A stretch of DNA of 64,000 nucleotides from Undibacterium sp. KW1 (GTDB taxonomy: Bacteria; Pseudomonadota; Gammaproteobacteria; Burkholderiales; Burkholderiaceae_D): assembly GCF_009937955.1 (NCBI RefSeq), contig NZ_AP018439.1, positions 2,604,001-2,668,000 on the forward strand. The letters run 5' to 3'. Below, piece by piece: positions 1 through 8,891 of this stretch. Every line of letters starts with the position of its first letter. Within the stretch, counting starts at the first letter, position 1. The notes beneath the pieces are model-generated. The model did no database searches. It was not told the origin of the DNA and was given only the letters and a program-made list of their open reading frames with translations. Position numbers and translations under genes: made by a program.

Positions 1-187
1 CATTGCCTTCAGTCGTAATCTTGGTATGGAAAATATCAAAGTCAGGTTTGATTTTGCTGCTGGCTTCAGTTTGTATGCCACCCTGATGTGCGTGATCATG
101 AGCCGCGGCCCAGTGCGTTGTACTGGCGATGGTCAGGTTGAGACCTAAACCAAGACTGAGGCAGAGTTTTTTGTATCTGTGTTCCAT
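1..187 (-). CDS. Exported protein of unknown function, N-terminal part only
   Basis: The gene starts with ATG at 187 and runs off the left edge, so only about 62 residues are visible. The N-terminus has a basic stretch (HRYKK), a hydrophobic core and small residues around Ala28-Ala30, which reads as a Sec signal peptide. A His-rich segment (HDHAHQ) follows, then a mature region containing the text DFDIFHTKITTEGN. I do not recognise the family. It points away from the MarR-type regulator, and an operator-like palindrome lies about 120 bp upstream of its start, so it may be a target of that regulator (inference). Confidence 0.6.
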   Translation of the reverse strand, partial: MEHRYKKLCLSLGLGLNLTIASTTHWAAAHDHAHQGGIQTEASSKIKPDFDIFHTKITTEGN

Positions 188-304
188 GTTTATCTTTCAA
201 ATGTCATGTGACGGTTCTGTTTATCGACACGCATTGCCAGGCTAATTTCTGACGCGCGTACTGCTCACATCCGATGCAAGAACCACAGCATCAAATATTA
301 TAAA

Positions 305-318
305 TAGGAGTCCTAATT
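305..318. promoter_or_regulatory. Operator-like palindrome, site 1 (MarR candidate)
   Basis: TAGGAGTCCTA at 305-315 is an 11-bp perfect palindrome around a central G. It belongs to a 13-nt string, AGGAGTCCTAATT, that recurs exactly at 1085-1097. The site lies between the exported-protein gene and the regulator gene. Short palindromes of this size are typical MarR-family operators, so the pair most likely marks binding sites of the adjacent regulator (inference). Confidence 0.5.
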
Positions 319-390
319 TATTGGGTCAAAAAATAGGCGATCTGCCTTGGTTAACTCATTTTCAGCTATTCCATTCTTGCTTATCCATTT

Positions 391-1080
391 TTATTTCATT
401 TCTATTTTCTTCCAGTTATTGCGAATGATGTTGTTTGCTGTTTGTTGATGTTCAGGACAATCCAGGCGCAATTGCTCTTTGCGTAAAGGTGCATCCACCA
501 GGGCACAATGGTGGGGGGCGAGCACATCTTCGTGTCTGTCCGGCATGAAGTGTGCACAAGTGACACAGGCGCGGATGTCTGGAAAATGTTCGGCTTGCTG
601 CAATTTGCCTATCAGGTTTAACAGACTGGTAAAAGTTTGCTCTTGTGCTGCCAGTGATAATTGCGCTATGGCCTCGCTGGCAAAACCGGTTGCACTAGCT
701 ATTTTTTTTACCAGCGCATGACCATCGGTAGTAAGCTTCAGGGCTATAGCACGACCATCGTCTGGCGCGCGGGCTTTTTCTACCAGACCTTTGGCAGTCA
801 ATGAACTCACTGAGTCGCTGGCACTGGCCGTGCTGACGCCCAATTGCTCGGCTATCCATGATAGCCTGACAGCATCTTTGCGCGCCGCAAGCATGTCTAT
901 GATGTCGACTTGGGTAGGGTTCAAACCTTCAGACGTGGCAAACTGCCAAGTGCCCGAGCGCAATACTCCGGCAATTCTGGCAATCGCATCCAGTATGCGT
1001 TCACTGGTTGCTGGCGTTTCGTCCCAAGGATGGCTGGCTGTCTTTTTCATTTGAGTATTATGGCGCAATAAAATGGACAT
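391..1080 (-). CDS. MarR-family transcriptional regulator with C-terminal cysteine cluster
   Basis: 229 aa. Residues about 45-130 form a winged helix-turn-helix: a recognition region around WIAEQLGVSTASASDSVSSL, then a wing with the MarR-type DDGR at 107-110. The tail beyond residue 165 is unusual and carries C172-x2-C175, H190-H191-C192 and C208, with further histidines at 177 and 211. This spacing suggests a metal or iron-sulfur site, or a redox switch (inference). ATG at 1080 is preferred over ATG 1050 because AGGA lies at a fair distance upstream; that AGGA sits inside a copy of the operator-like palindrome, which fits autorepression. The ligand is unknown. Confidence 0.8.
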   Translation of the reverse strand: MSILLRHNTQMKKTASHPWDETPATSERILDAIARIAGVLRSGTWQFATSEGLNPTQVDIIDMLAARKDAVRLSWIAEQLGVSTASASDSVSSLTAKGLVEKARAPDDGRAIALKLTTDGHALVKKIASATGFASEAIAQLSLAAQEQTFTSLLNLIGKLQQAEHFPDIRACVTCAHFMPDRHEDVLAPHHCALVDAPLRKEQLRLDCPEHQQTANNIIRNNWKKIEMK

Positions 1081-1084
1081 GTAA

Positions 1085-1097
1085 AGGAGTCCTAATT
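1085..1097. promoter_or_regulatory. Operator-like palindrome, site 2, overlapping the MarR gene's ribosome binding site
   Basis: AGGAGTCCT at 1085-1093 is palindromic and sits in the same 13-nt string found at 306-318. It lies 5 bp upstream of the regulator's ATG and contains its likely Shine-Dalgarno sequence, so binding here would block the gene's own expression (inference). Confidence 0.5.
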
Positions 1098-1190
1098 AAA
1101 TTGTTTGTGCTTGGCTTTATTGTGGATTTACCTGCTTCTATGATTGGGTTTTATTAGTGCAGTCGAAGCCGGATGCATCTGGTGCTGAAA

Positions 1191-2036
1191 TCAGGTACTG
1201 AAGGTGGAAACACTTAACTGATCTTCTGGTATGTTAATCCACTGGGTGCAAGCGTGTTTCAGCTTTTCTGGGCTTCCATTGGTGTAAGCGTTAATGTGGG
1301 GAATATCGCTGCTGGTATTTGTCAAATCACGCTCAGTTAGCAAACGCTGTATTTGGGATGCAACGGCTTTTCCAGTATCAATGAGTGTGATGGGTACGCT
1401 GTCAGGAATATACGCAGACGTGAGTTCCTGTATGAGTCTGGCTACAAAGGGATAATGGGTGCAACCGAGGACCAGGGTATCGACTTTTGCATCAAGCAAA
1501 GGGTTCAGATATTTTTCCAGCAAAAGCCGGGTTCGATCTGCATTTGCTTCGCCTTTCTCTATTTGATCGACCAGGCCTACGCAAGCTTGGGGGATGAATT
1601 CCACTCCTGTCTCTGCACTTAACTTTGTGTTCAAGTGCTGATATTTTTCGCTTTGTATGGTGGACAGAGTAGCCAGTACGCCGACTTTTTTTGTCTTGCT
1701 GAGCAGACTGGCCGGTTTTAAACCGGGCTCCATGCCAACAATGATGAGGTCTGGGTAATGCAATCGCAGATGCTTGATGGCCGCAGCAGTAGCTGTATTG
1801 CAGGCAACTACCAATGCCTTGATTTTCTTGCTCAGCAAAAAATCTGTGACGGCGATGCTACGCTTCAGAATTTCTGCACTGGTCTTGTCACCATAGGGTG
1901 CAAAACTTGAATCTGCCACATACAGCAATGCTTCATGTGGCAGGGTCTGGCGTATGTGCTGCAATACTGACAAGCCACCAAGGCCAGAATCAAATACTCC
2001 AATCGGAGCAGAGCGTGCAAATTCCTCTGATGCCAT
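1191..2036 (-). CDS. murI: Glutamate racemase
   Basis: 281 aa, normal for the family. It interconverts L- and D-glutamate in the cytoplasm to supply D-Glu for peptidoglycan. The FDSGLGG motif is at residues 15-21. The two catalytic cysteines are seen as Cys79 in ACNTATA and Cys192 in GCTHYP, and both are intact. It is the last gene of a minus-strand run, yqhA, fumarase, murI, with gaps of about 55 bp at each junction, so the three may be co-transcribed. Confidence 0.97.
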   Translation of the reverse strand: MASEEFARSAPIGVFDSGLGGLSVLQHIRQTLPHEALLYVADSSFAPYGDKTSAEILKRSIAVTDFLLSKKIKALVVACNTATAAAIKHLRLHYPDLIIVGMEPGLKPASLLSKTKKVGVLATLSTIQSEKYQHLNTKLSAETGVEFIPQACVGLVDQIEKGEANADRTRLLLEKYLNPLLDAKVDTLVLGCTHYPFVARLIQELTSAYIPDSVPITLIDTGKAVASQIQRLLTERDLTNTSSDIPHINAYTNGSPEKLKHACTQWINIPEDQLSVSTFST

Positions 2037-2091
2037 AAGGAGTATTTATTCTTGCTTCAGCCAGTAATAGTCAGTGATAGTCGGGGTGCGA

Positions 2092-3615
2092 TCAGGATGC
2101 GCTGACAGGGATGATGCCTATCTTCGCTTGCCATTCTTTCGGGCCGGTATTGTGTACGGATGTGCCGCTGGAATCAACCGCAACCGTGACTGGCATATCG
2201 ACGACATCAAATTCATAGATCGCTTCCATGCCCAGGTCAGCAAAACCAACTACCGTAGCTGATTTGATCGCCTTGGAAACCAGGTAAGCCGCACCGCCAA
2301 CAGCCATCAAATAAGCTGACTGGTGTTTGCGTATGGATTCGATGGCGACCGGGCCGCGTTCTGCCTTGCCTATCATTGAGATCAGGCCGGTTTTTTCCAA
2401 CATCATGTCGGTAAATTTATCCATACGGGTGGCAGTAGTCGGGCCAGCCGGGCCAACTGCTTCATCACGTACGGGATCAACCGGGCCTACGTAGTAAATC
2501 ACGCGGTTGGTGAAATCGACAGGCAATGACTCGCCCTTGGCCAGCATGTCCTGAATACGCTTGTGGGCTGCATCGCGGCCAGTCAGCATTTTACCGTTCA
2601 GAAGCAAGGTCTGGCCTGGTTTCCAGGAAGCGACTTCTTCTTTTGTCAGAGTATTCAGATCGACGCGCTTGGATTTTTCTGTATCAGGTGCCCAGCTTAC
2701 ATCTGGCCAGTCAGACAGTTTTGGTGGTTCTATATAGCTGGGACCAGAACCATCGAGTACAAAATGCGCATGACGTGTCGCCGCGCAGTTAGGGATCATG
2801 GCAACCGGCTTGGATGCCGCATGGGTAGGGTACATATTGATCTTGACGTCGAGTACTGTCGTCAAGCCACCCAGGCCTTGTGCGCCTATGCCCAGTGCAT
2901 TGATCTTGTCGCACAGTTCTATACGCAATTCCTCAGTCTTGTTTTGTGGGCCGCGTTGCTTGAGCTCATACATGTCGATGTCATCCATCAAGGATTCTTT
3001 CGCCATCAGCATGGCTTTTTCTGCAGTGCCACCTATGCCTATACCGAGCATCCCTGGTGGGCACCAGCCTGCACCCATGGTAGGCACGGTTTTCATGACC
3101 CAGTCAATCAGGGAATCAGAAGGGTTCAGCATGACGAATTTGGTTTTATTCTCAGAACCGCCGCCCTTGGCAGCGACTTTGACATCTACTGTATCGCCAG
3201 GAACCAGCTCCATATGTACTACGGCAGGCGTATTGTCCTTGGTGTTTTTGCGTTCAAAGTGCGGGTCAGCAACGATGGAGGCGCGCAGTTTATTGTTGGG
3301 GTCGTTATAACCACGACGCACACCTTCATTGACTGCATCAATGATGGAACCGCTGAAACCTTCAAAGCGCACGCTCATGCCGATTTTCAGGAATACATTC
3401 ACGATACCTGTGTCCTGGCAGATAGGACGGCGGCCTTCCGCGCACATGCGCGAGTTGGTCAGGATTTGTGCAATCGCATCTTTTGCTGCCGGGCTTTGCT
3501 CGGCTTCATAGGCGCGAGCCAGATGGGCGATATAGTCGGCTGGATGATAGTAACTGATGTATTGCAGCGCTGCGGCTACGGATTCGATCAGATCGTCTTG
3601 CTTGATGACTGTCAT
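2092..3615 (-). CDS. fumA: Class I fumarate hydratase (4Fe-4S)
   Basis: 507 aa. Catalyses reversible hydration of fumarate to L-malate in the TCA cycle. This is the iron-sulfur class I enzyme, not FumC: cluster ligands are visible as Cys66 (RRPICQDTG), Cys185 (GWCPPG) and Cys277 (PNCAATRH). The N-terminal alpha and C-terminal beta domains are fused in one chain. Class I enzymes are oxygen- and superoxide-sensitive. The symbol is by homology class; fumB would fit equally well. It lies between yqhA and murI on the same strand. Confidence 0.96.
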   Translation of the reverse strand: MTVIKQDDLIESVAAALQYISYYHPADYIAHLARAYEAEQSPAAKDAIAQILTNSRMCAEGRRPICQDTGIVNVFLKIGMSVRFEGFSGSIIDAVNEGVRRGYNDPNNKLRASIVADPHFERKNTKDNTPAVVHMELVPGDTVDVKVAAKGGGSENKTKFVMLNPSDSLIDWVMKTVPTMGAGWCPPGMLGIGIGGTAEKAMLMAKESLMDDIDMYELKQRGPQNKTEELRIELCDKINALGIGAQGLGGLTTVLDVKINMYPTHAASKPVAMIPNCAATRHAHFVLDGSGPSYIEPPKLSDWPDVSWAPDTEKSKRVDLNTLTKEEVASWKPGQTLLLNGKMLTGRDAAHKRIQDMLAKGESLPVDFTNRVIYYVGPVDPVRDEAVGPAGPTTATRMDKFTDMMLEKTGLISMIGKAERGPVAIESIRKHQSAYLMAVGGAAYLVSKAIKSATVVGFADLGMEAIYEFDVVDMPVTVAVDSSGTSVHNTGPKEWQAKIGIIPVSAS

Positions 3616-3669
3616 GATTTGGCTCTTGGCTAGGTAATAAAACTAAGTAGTAAAAATTAAATGGTGAAG

Positions 3670-4269
3670 TTAATGATCGTTGCTGGCTTGGGCAGTCTTG
3701 GTCATGATTTGATCGCAATAGGCAATGGCTAGAGCGGACATCAAAAATACGATATGAATACAAGTCTGCGCAATGATGGCAGGTGGTTCGTAGTTAGCTG
3801 CGTTGATGAAGGTCTTTAGCAAGTGTATCGATGAAATGCCGATGATCGCCATGGCCAGTTTAACCTTCAGCACAGAGGCATTGACATGAGATAACCATTC
3901 AGGTTGGTCCGGGTGCCCATCGAGCCCCAGGCGTGAGACAAAGGTTTCATAGCCGCCTATGATAACCATGATGAGCAGGTTAGAAATCATGACCACGTCT
4001 ATCAGGCCCAGCACAACCAGCATGATGGTCGTTTCAGTCAGTTTTGTCGGTCTGACGCTGCCAGTAGAAACAGCATCAATGATGTGTTTTAGCGCAGTTT
4101 CATTGCCCATTGCAGCCCCGATCAAATCCACAAGTTCAACCCAGAAGTGGAATACATAAACGCATTGCGCAAGTATTAATCCGAGATAAAGTGGTAGCTG
4201 CAGCCAGCGGCTAAAGAATATCAGGCTGGCAAGGGGGGATAGTTTGGCTGGAGAAACTGGTTTGGTCAT
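3670..4269 (-). CDS. yqhA: UPF0114 (YqhA-type) inner-membrane protein
   Basis: 199 aa with at least three hydrophobic segments (about 25-45, 75-105 and 140-185). The text matches the YqhA/TIGR00645 family: the segment FFSRWLQLPLYLGLILAQ near the N-terminus, then a long VVLGLIDVVMISNLLIMVIIGGYE helix region. Function is not established. It is the first gene of the run that continues with fumarase 54 bp downstream. Confidence 0.85.
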   Translation of the reverse strand: MTKPVSPAKLSPLASLIFFSRWLQLPLYLGLILAQCVYVFHFWVELVDLIGAAMGNETALKHIIDAVSTGSVRPTKLTETTIMLVVLGLIDVVMISNLLIMVIIGGYETFVSRLGLDGHPDQPEWLSHVNASVLKVKLAMAIIGISSIHLLKTFINAANYEPPAIIAQTCIHIVFLMSALAIAYCDQIMTKTAQASNDH

Positions 4270-4570
4270 GTCGGCAATCGGTGGTGGAAAGGGCAGTTTT
4301 TAACGCAAGCCCGTATTTTACATGTGCACGGCCTGCTCGTGTAGCGCGGCAGATATAGCTATTTCAATATCAGGTATGTAGTGGAGATGTAATGGTATCT
4401 TTGTGGTATCATTTTTCAAAAGTGCAAGCGTAAGGCTTGAGTAAGTCTCCAAGTTTAAGGTTTGCCCTGTGTTTAAGGATGATAATTATTGCCACGATCT
4501 GGTGCAATGCCAGCTTGGGGTAAAGCTGTAGTGAAGATTTTAATCTAACGATAACAAGCTGGAGATAACA
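4270..4570. other. Divergent intergenic region, yqhA / acs
   Basis: About 300 bp without a gene. It must hold the promoters of the yqhA-fumarase-murI run and of acs. A GGAG ribosome binding site lies at 4561-4564, seven bases before the acs ATG. I see no convincing structured RNA or clear sigma-70 pair. Confidence 0.5.
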
Positions 4571-6565
4571 ATGTCTGACATCAACGCTGCGCAAGCTGAA
4601 ACTAAAACAGAATCCCGCGTTTTTTACCCACCTGCCGCATTTGTTGCCAATGCAGCTATCCCAAGCATGGAAGCGTACAACGCCCTATGCAAAGAAGCTG
4701 AGCAAGATTATGAGGGCTTCTGGGCACGTCTGGCACGCGAAAATTTGCACTGGCATAAAGATTTCAATACCGTGCTGGATGAATCCACAGCACCCTTGTA
4801 CAAATGGTTTGAAGATGGTTTGCTGAATGTGTCTTACAACTGTCTGGATGTGAATCTGCAAAAGGGTAATGGCGATAAAGTAGCGCTGATTTTTGAGGCG
4901 GATAGTGGTGAAGTCACCAAAGTGACGTACAAGGAGCTGCATTCAAAAGTCTGCCAGTTTGCCAATGGCCTGAAGTCTCTGGGTATCAGCAAGGGTGACC
5001 GTGTTGTGATCTACATGCCCATGTCTGTTGAGGGCGTGGTTGCCATGCAAGCCTGTGCACGCATAGGTGCAACACACTCTGTGGTGTTTGGTGGCTTTTC
5101 GGCAAAATCTTTGCAAGAGCGCATTGTGGATGTGGGGGCCGTCGCTGTTATCACGGCTGATGAACAAGTCCGTGGTGGCAAGCATTTGCCTTTAAAAGCG
5201 ATTGTGGATGAAGCGCTCGCTCTGGGTGATTGCGAGAAAGTGAAAAACGTTGTCATCTACAAACGCACTGGTGGAAACATCAATGTTGCGGAAGGACGTG
5301 ATGTATGGATGCATGAACTGGTAGTCGCCCAGGCGGCAGTGTGTGAGCCTGAATGGGTCAGCGCAGAACATCCTCTTTTCATACTGTATACGTCAGGCTC
5401 TACCGGTAAACCAAAAGGTGTGCAGCATTCATCGGGTGGTTATTTGTTGTGGGCTATCCTGACAATGAAATGGACCTTCGATGTCAAGCCCTCAGATGTG
5501 TTCTGGTGTACTGCTGATATAGGCTGGGTAACAGGTCACACCTATATTACCTATGGCCCGCTGGCAGCAGGCGCCACTGAAATCGTGTTTGAAGGCGTAC
5601 CTACTTTCCCCAATGCCGGGCGTTTCTGGAGCATGATAGAAAAACACAAGGCCACCATTTTCTATACTGCGCCAACAGCGATACGTTCGCTGATCAAGGC
5701 TGCGGATGCTGACGCCAATATTCATCCCAATAAATTTGATTTATCATCCTTGCGCTTGCTGGGCTCTGTCGGCGAGCCTATCAACCCCGAAGCCTGGATG
5801 TGGTACTACAATAATATAGGTCGCACCAATTGCCCGATTGTTGATACCTTCTGGCAGACAGAAACAGGTGGTCATATGATAACGCCTTTGCCAGGTGCCA
5901 CGCCTATGGTACCGGGTTCCTGTACTTTGCCTTTGCCAGGCATCATGTCTGCTATTGTTGATGAGACAGGCCATGATTTACCGAACGGGCAGGGTGGTAT
6001 CCTGGTTGTCAAGCGTCCATGGCCGTCAATGATACGCACGATCTGGGGCGATCCTGAGCGCTTCAAGAAAAGCTATTTCCCGGAAGAGTTCGGTGGCAAA
6101 GTCTATCTGGCTGGTGACGGTGCGATACGCAATAAAGATACCGGTTATTTCACTATCACTGGCCGCATTGATGATGTGCTGAATGTATCCGGTCACCGCA
6201 TGGGCACCATGGAAATCGAATCTGCCCTGGTGGCGAACCCACTGGTGGCTGAAGCTGCTGTAGTAGGCAAGCCTGATGAAACAACAGGGGAGGCGATTTG
6301 CGCCTTCGTGGTATTGAAGCGTGCACGCCCAACTGGTGATGAAGCCAAGCAAATTGCGACCGAATTGCGCAACTGGGTAGCGAAAGAAATTGGCCCTATC
6401 GCCAAGCCCAAGGAAATCCGCTTTGGTGATAATTTGCCCAAGACACGTTCTGGCAAGATTATGCGTCGCTTGCTGCGGGTATTGGCAAAAGGTGAAGAGA
6501 TCACCCAGGATATTTCTACACTGGAAAATCCAGCTATTCTGGAGCAACTGAAGCAAGCGCAATAA
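4571..6565 (+). CDS. acs: Acetyl-CoA synthetase
   Basis: 664 aa; E. coli Acs is 652. Activates acetate with ATP to acetyl-AMP and then forms acetyl-CoA. The P-loop-like AMP-binding motif [11 protein letters not shown] is at about residue 274, the A5-type motif WQTETGG at about 430, and the conserved C-terminal [11 protein letters not shown] near 624-634 contains the lysine that is acetylated in homologues to switch off adenylation. It stands alone, is convergent with the MoxR-type gene, and is followed by a bidirectional terminator. Confidence 0.97.
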   Translation: MSDINAAQAETKTESRVFYPPAAFVANAAIPSMEAYNALCKEAEQDYEGFWARLARENLHWHKDFNTVLDESTAPLYKWFEDGLLNVSYNCLDVNLQKGNGDKVALIFEADSGEVTKVTYKELHSKVCQFANGLKSLGISKGDRVVIYMPMSVEGVVAMQACARIGATHSVVFGGFSAKSLQERIVDVGAVAVITADEQVRGGKHLPLKAIVDEALALGDCEKVKNVVIYKRTGGNINVAEGRDVWMHELVVAQAAVCEPEWVSAEHPLFILYTSGSTGKPKGVQHSSGGYLLWAILTMKWTFDVKPSDVFWCTADIGWVTGHTYITYGPLAAGATEIVFEGVPTFPNAGRFWSMIEKHKATIFYTAPTAIRSLIKAADADANIHPNKFDLSSLRLLGSVGEPINPEAWMWYYNNIGRTNCPIVDTFWQTETGGHMITPLPGATPMVPGSCTLPLPGIMSAIVDETGHDLPNGQGGILVVKRPWPSMIRTIWGDPERFKKSYFPEEFGGKVYLAGDGAIRNKDTGYFTITGRIDDVLNVSGHRMGTMEIESALVANPLVAEAAVVGKPDETTGEAICAFVVLKRARPTGDEAKQIATELRNWVAKEIGPIAKPKEIRFGDNLPKTRSGKIMRRLLRVLAKGEEITQDISTLENPAILEQLKQAQ

Positions 6566-6593
6566 GCAAGCAGCAAATGCATTAGTTGAGGAG

Positions 6594-6627
6594 TAAAAAA
6601 AATGGCGCTGCAGTGCTGCGCCATTTT
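6594..6627. terminator. Bidirectional intrinsic terminator, acs / moxR
   Basis: Stem AATGGCGC (6601-6608) pairs with GCGCCATT (6618-6625) around a 9-nt loop. A runs precede it and T runs follow it, so it can stop transcription from both convergent genes. Confidence 0.8.
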
Positions 6628-6642
6628 TGTCATTGCATCTTG

Positions 6643-7506
6643 TTAGCGATTGGTGCGTGACATGTATACCAGGCGCTCAAACAAATGCACGTCCTGTTCA
6701 TTTTTCAGCAAGGCACCATGCAGGGGAGGGACGATGGCTTTATTGTCCTTGCTGCGCATGGCTTCTGCGGGTATATCTTCAGCCAGTAAGAGCTTCAACC
6801 AGTCTATGAACTCTGAAGTGGAAGGTTTTTTCTTGAGGCCGGCAACGTCGCGGATTTCATAAAAGGTTTGCAGTGCCTGCGCCAGCAAGTCTGACTTTAA
6901 TTTGGGGAAGTGGACATCGACGATCTTTTGCATCGTTTCCTTGTCAGGGAATTTGATGTAATGGAAGAAGCAGCGGCGCAAGAAGGCGTCTGGTAGTTCT
7001 TTTTCATTGTTGGACGTAATGATGACCAGCGGGCGATGCTTGGCGCGCACCATCTCACGGGTTTCATAGACATAAAACTCCATACGGTCCAGCTCACGCA
7101 ACAAGTCATTCGGGAATTCTATATCGGCTTTATCGATTTCATCGATAAGCAAAACTACAGGCTCGTCAGCAGTAAAAGCCTGCCACAGTACGCCTTTGAT
7201 GATGTAGTTGTGGATGTCCTTGACGCGTTCGTCACCTAGTTGGGAATCACGCAGGCGTGAGACCGCATCGTATTCATACAAACCCTGCTGCGCCTTGGTA
7301 GTGGATTTGATATGCCACTGCATCAGGGGCATGTTCAGGGCAGCAGCGACTTCTTCGGCGAGCATGGTCTTCCCTGTGCCTGGTTCACCCTTGATCAATA
7401 GTGGGCGTTGCAGACTCAGGGCGGCATTGACTGCCAGTTTCAAATCATCGGTAGCGACATAATTGTCGGCACCGTCAAAGCGTAAAGTAGTTGGCGCTTG
7501 TGTCAT
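6643..7506 (-). CDS. MoxR-family AAA+ ATPase
   Basis: 287 aa from the ATG at 7506. The open frame continues upstream to 7695, but that extension has no family-like sequence. Walker A is GEPGTGKT at about residues 38-45 and Walker B is LLIDEIDKAD, with a sensor ITSNNEKELPDAFLRRC. MoxR ATPases act as chaperones that insert cofactors or metals, or activate partner von Willebrand A proteins. The usual vWA (CoxE-type) partner is not next to it, so the client is unknown. It ends head-to-head against acs. Confidence 0.85.
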   Translation of the reverse strand: MTQAPTTLRFDGADNYVATDDLKLAVNAALSLQRPLLIKGEPGTGKTMLAEEVAAALNMPLMQWHIKSTTKAQQGLYEYDAVSRLRDSQLGDERVKDIHNYIIKGVLWQAFTADEPVVLLIDEIDKADIEFPNDLLRELDRMEFYVYETREMVRAKHRPLVIITSNNEKELPDAFLRRCFFHYIKFPDKETMQKIVDVHFPKLKSDLLAQALQTFYEIRDVAGLKKKPSTSEFIDWLKLLLAEDIPAEAMRSKDNKAIVPPLHGALLKNEQDVHLFERLVYMSRTNR

Positions 7507-7777
7507 GGATATAAACTCGACGTGTAGGGTTGCTTGAGAGTGTAAAGAGTATAAGCGAGAATTTGCACTCTTGTGAACGGCTGTTCTTTTTTCTGTGCAG
7601 GCAACGCAGAAAGGCAATAATTTTTTTGCCTGGAGTTGCGTAAGTGCAGCTTTTTTACCCTTTGGAGAGGCGTGTGTACTAGGTTTTTTACGCAAATTTG
7701 ATTGTAATCAGCTAAAATGCTGAGTTATATCAAAACACTGAATTTATTGATCTGCCTGCTAATTAATAATCGCTAAT

Positions 7778-8101
7778 ATGAAAAAATTGTTTGCACTCCT
7801 CGCTATAGCGAGCCTCGCTCAAGCTGCTACTGCGGCAGATCCGGTTGGCAATCCTAAAGATGCTGCTGATAAAAAAATCGCGATGTGTATTGGTTGCCAT
7901 GGTATTCCTGGCTACAAAGCGAGCTTCCCTGAGGTGTATCAGGTGCCTATGATAGGCGGACAATCCGCCAAATACATAGAGAGTGCTTTGAAAGCCTATC
8001 AAAAAGGCGATCGCAAGCATCCATCCATGCGCGGTATTGCTGGCAGCCTGACTGAACAGGACATCGCAGATCTGGCGGCATATTACTCTCAACAAAAATA
8101 A
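7778..8101 (+). CDS. Periplasmic monohaem cytochrome c (class I, c553/c4-like)
   Basis: 107 aa. A signal peptide (MKKLFALLAIASLAQA...) is followed by one haem site, C37-I-G-C40-H41, with Met84 (HPSMRG) as the probable sixth ligand. The closing helix ADLAAYYS is typical of small soluble electron carriers. A second cytochrome gene follows after 15 bp. Together they resemble the two halves of a dihaem cytochrome c4 encoded separately (inference). Likely role: electron delivery to a terminal oxidase. Confidence 0.92.
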   Translation: MKKLFALLAIASLAQAATAADPVGNPKDAADKKIAMCIGCHGIPGYKASFPEVYQVPMIGGQSAKYIESALKAYQKGDRKHPSMRGIAGSLTEQDIADLAAYYSQQK

Positions 8102-8116
8102 GAATAGGACAGGATC

Positions 8117-8464
8117 ATGAAGAAAACTCTGTTGATGGCAACTTTGTTGTCCACCTTGTCTTTCGCAGCTTATGCGGGTGGCAATATAGAAGCTGGTAAA
8201 GAAGCGGCAAAAAAATTCAATTGCGCTTCTTGCCATGGCGACAATTACTCAAAGCCTATCGATCCAAGCTATCCTAAGTTAGCTGGTCAGCACGCTGATT
8301 ACATTGCCCAGGCTTTGCACGCTTATCAGCGTGGAGGTGATGCAGCAAATGGCCGTTCCAATCCAACCATGGCTACACAGGCCAAGGCATTGTCAAATCA
8401 GGATATACAAAATATCGCCGCGTACCTGCATAGCTTGCCAAGCGAGCTGGTGTTGAAGAAATAA
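8117..8464 (+). CDS. Periplasmic monohaem cytochrome c, second of tandem pair
   Basis: 115 aa. Signal peptide ending near AYAGG, haem motif C36-A-S-C39-H40, candidate axial Met85 in NPTMAT, and a C-terminal helix DIQNIAAYLHSL. It is clearly related to the gene just upstream (same PxLxGQxxxYIxxALxAYxxG pattern), so the pair probably arose by duplication and is co-transcribed. A strong terminator follows. Confidence 0.92.
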   Translation: MKKTLLMATLLSTLSFAAYAGGNIEAGKEAAKKFNCASCHGDNYSKPIDPSYPKLAGQHADYIAQALHAYQRGGDAANGRSNPTMATQAKALSNQDIQNIAAYLHSLPSELVLKK

Positions 8465-8490
8465 GTTCTTGCAAATGCAGTTTTTTGCTT

Positions 8491-8532
8491 GATACAAAAA
8501 AAGCCACGATGATTCGTGGCTTTTTTTGTATC
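8491..8532 (+). terminator. Intrinsic terminator after the cytochrome pair
   Basis: A perfect 19-bp stem, 8491-8509 with 8514-8532, and a 4-nt loop. The GC core is GCCACGA/TCGTGGC, followed by seven Ts. Confidence 0.9.
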
Positions 8533-8589
8533 TTTGCGCTTTAGGACGCCTGCTTCTTTGTCATGGCTGTTTGCCTATTTCAAGACGAA

Positions 8590-8614
8590 AAAAACCGGCT
8601 TAAAGCCGGTTTTT
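8590..8614 (-). terminator. Intrinsic terminator of the Ala-rich lipoprotein gene
   Basis: AAAAACCGGCT (8590-8600) pairs with AGCCGGTTTTT (8604-8614). Its position 17 bp beyond the minus-strand lipoprotein stop codon, with a T tract on the minus strand, assigns it to that gene. Confidence 0.8.
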
Positions 8615-8630
8615 CTTAAGTAATTAAAAA

Positions 8631-8891
8631 TTACTTGGAAGCAGATGCAGAAGCTGCTGCTGGAGCGGAAGCTGCTGCAGATGCTGCAGGAGCTGCGCCA
8701 GATGCTGCAGCTGCGTCAGATGCTGCTGCTGGAGCTGGAGCTGCTGCTGGGGCTTCTGCTGGAGCAGATGCTGGTGCAGGAGCTGCTGCAGATGCGGATG
8801 CTGCTGGAGCGGATGCTTCAGGAGCTTTTTTCTCGCCGCAAGCAGCCAGAGTCAATGCCAACAGGGAAACGAGCAAGAGTGATTTTTTCAT
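8631..8891 (-). CDS. Small Ala/Pro/Ser-rich lipoprotein
   Basis: 86 aa from ATG 8891 (MKKSLLLVSLLALTLAAC). The lipobox LAAC predicts lipidation at Cys18. An in-frame ATG at 8930 would bury this signal, so the inner start is preferred. After CGEKKAPE the mature chain is almost only Ala, Pro and Ser, with scattered Glu and Asp, and has no predicted fold. It could be a cell-wall spacer or a tether (inference). The repetitive GCT/GCA codons create long shadow frames on the other strand. An 18-bp palindrome lies 53 bp upstream. Confidence 0.8.
   Translation of the reverse strand: MKKSLLLVSLLALTLAACGEKKAPEASAPAASASAAAPAPASAPAEAPAAAPAPAAASDAAAASGAAPAASAAASAPAAASASASK

Noticed and set aside
2563..3633. 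A 356-codon open frame on the plus strand opposite fumarase
   Set aside because: It lies wholly antisense to a clear class I fumarase, has no family-like motif, and is rich in His/Cys as expected of a shadow frame.
4409..4594. 61-codon minus-strand frame over the acs start
   Set aside because: Overlaps the acs start and its ribosome binding site, with no recognisable content.
7507..7695. N-terminal extension of the MoxR-type ATPase
   Set aside because: The extra 63 residues are basic and unrelated to the family; the ATG at 7506 gives the usual start.
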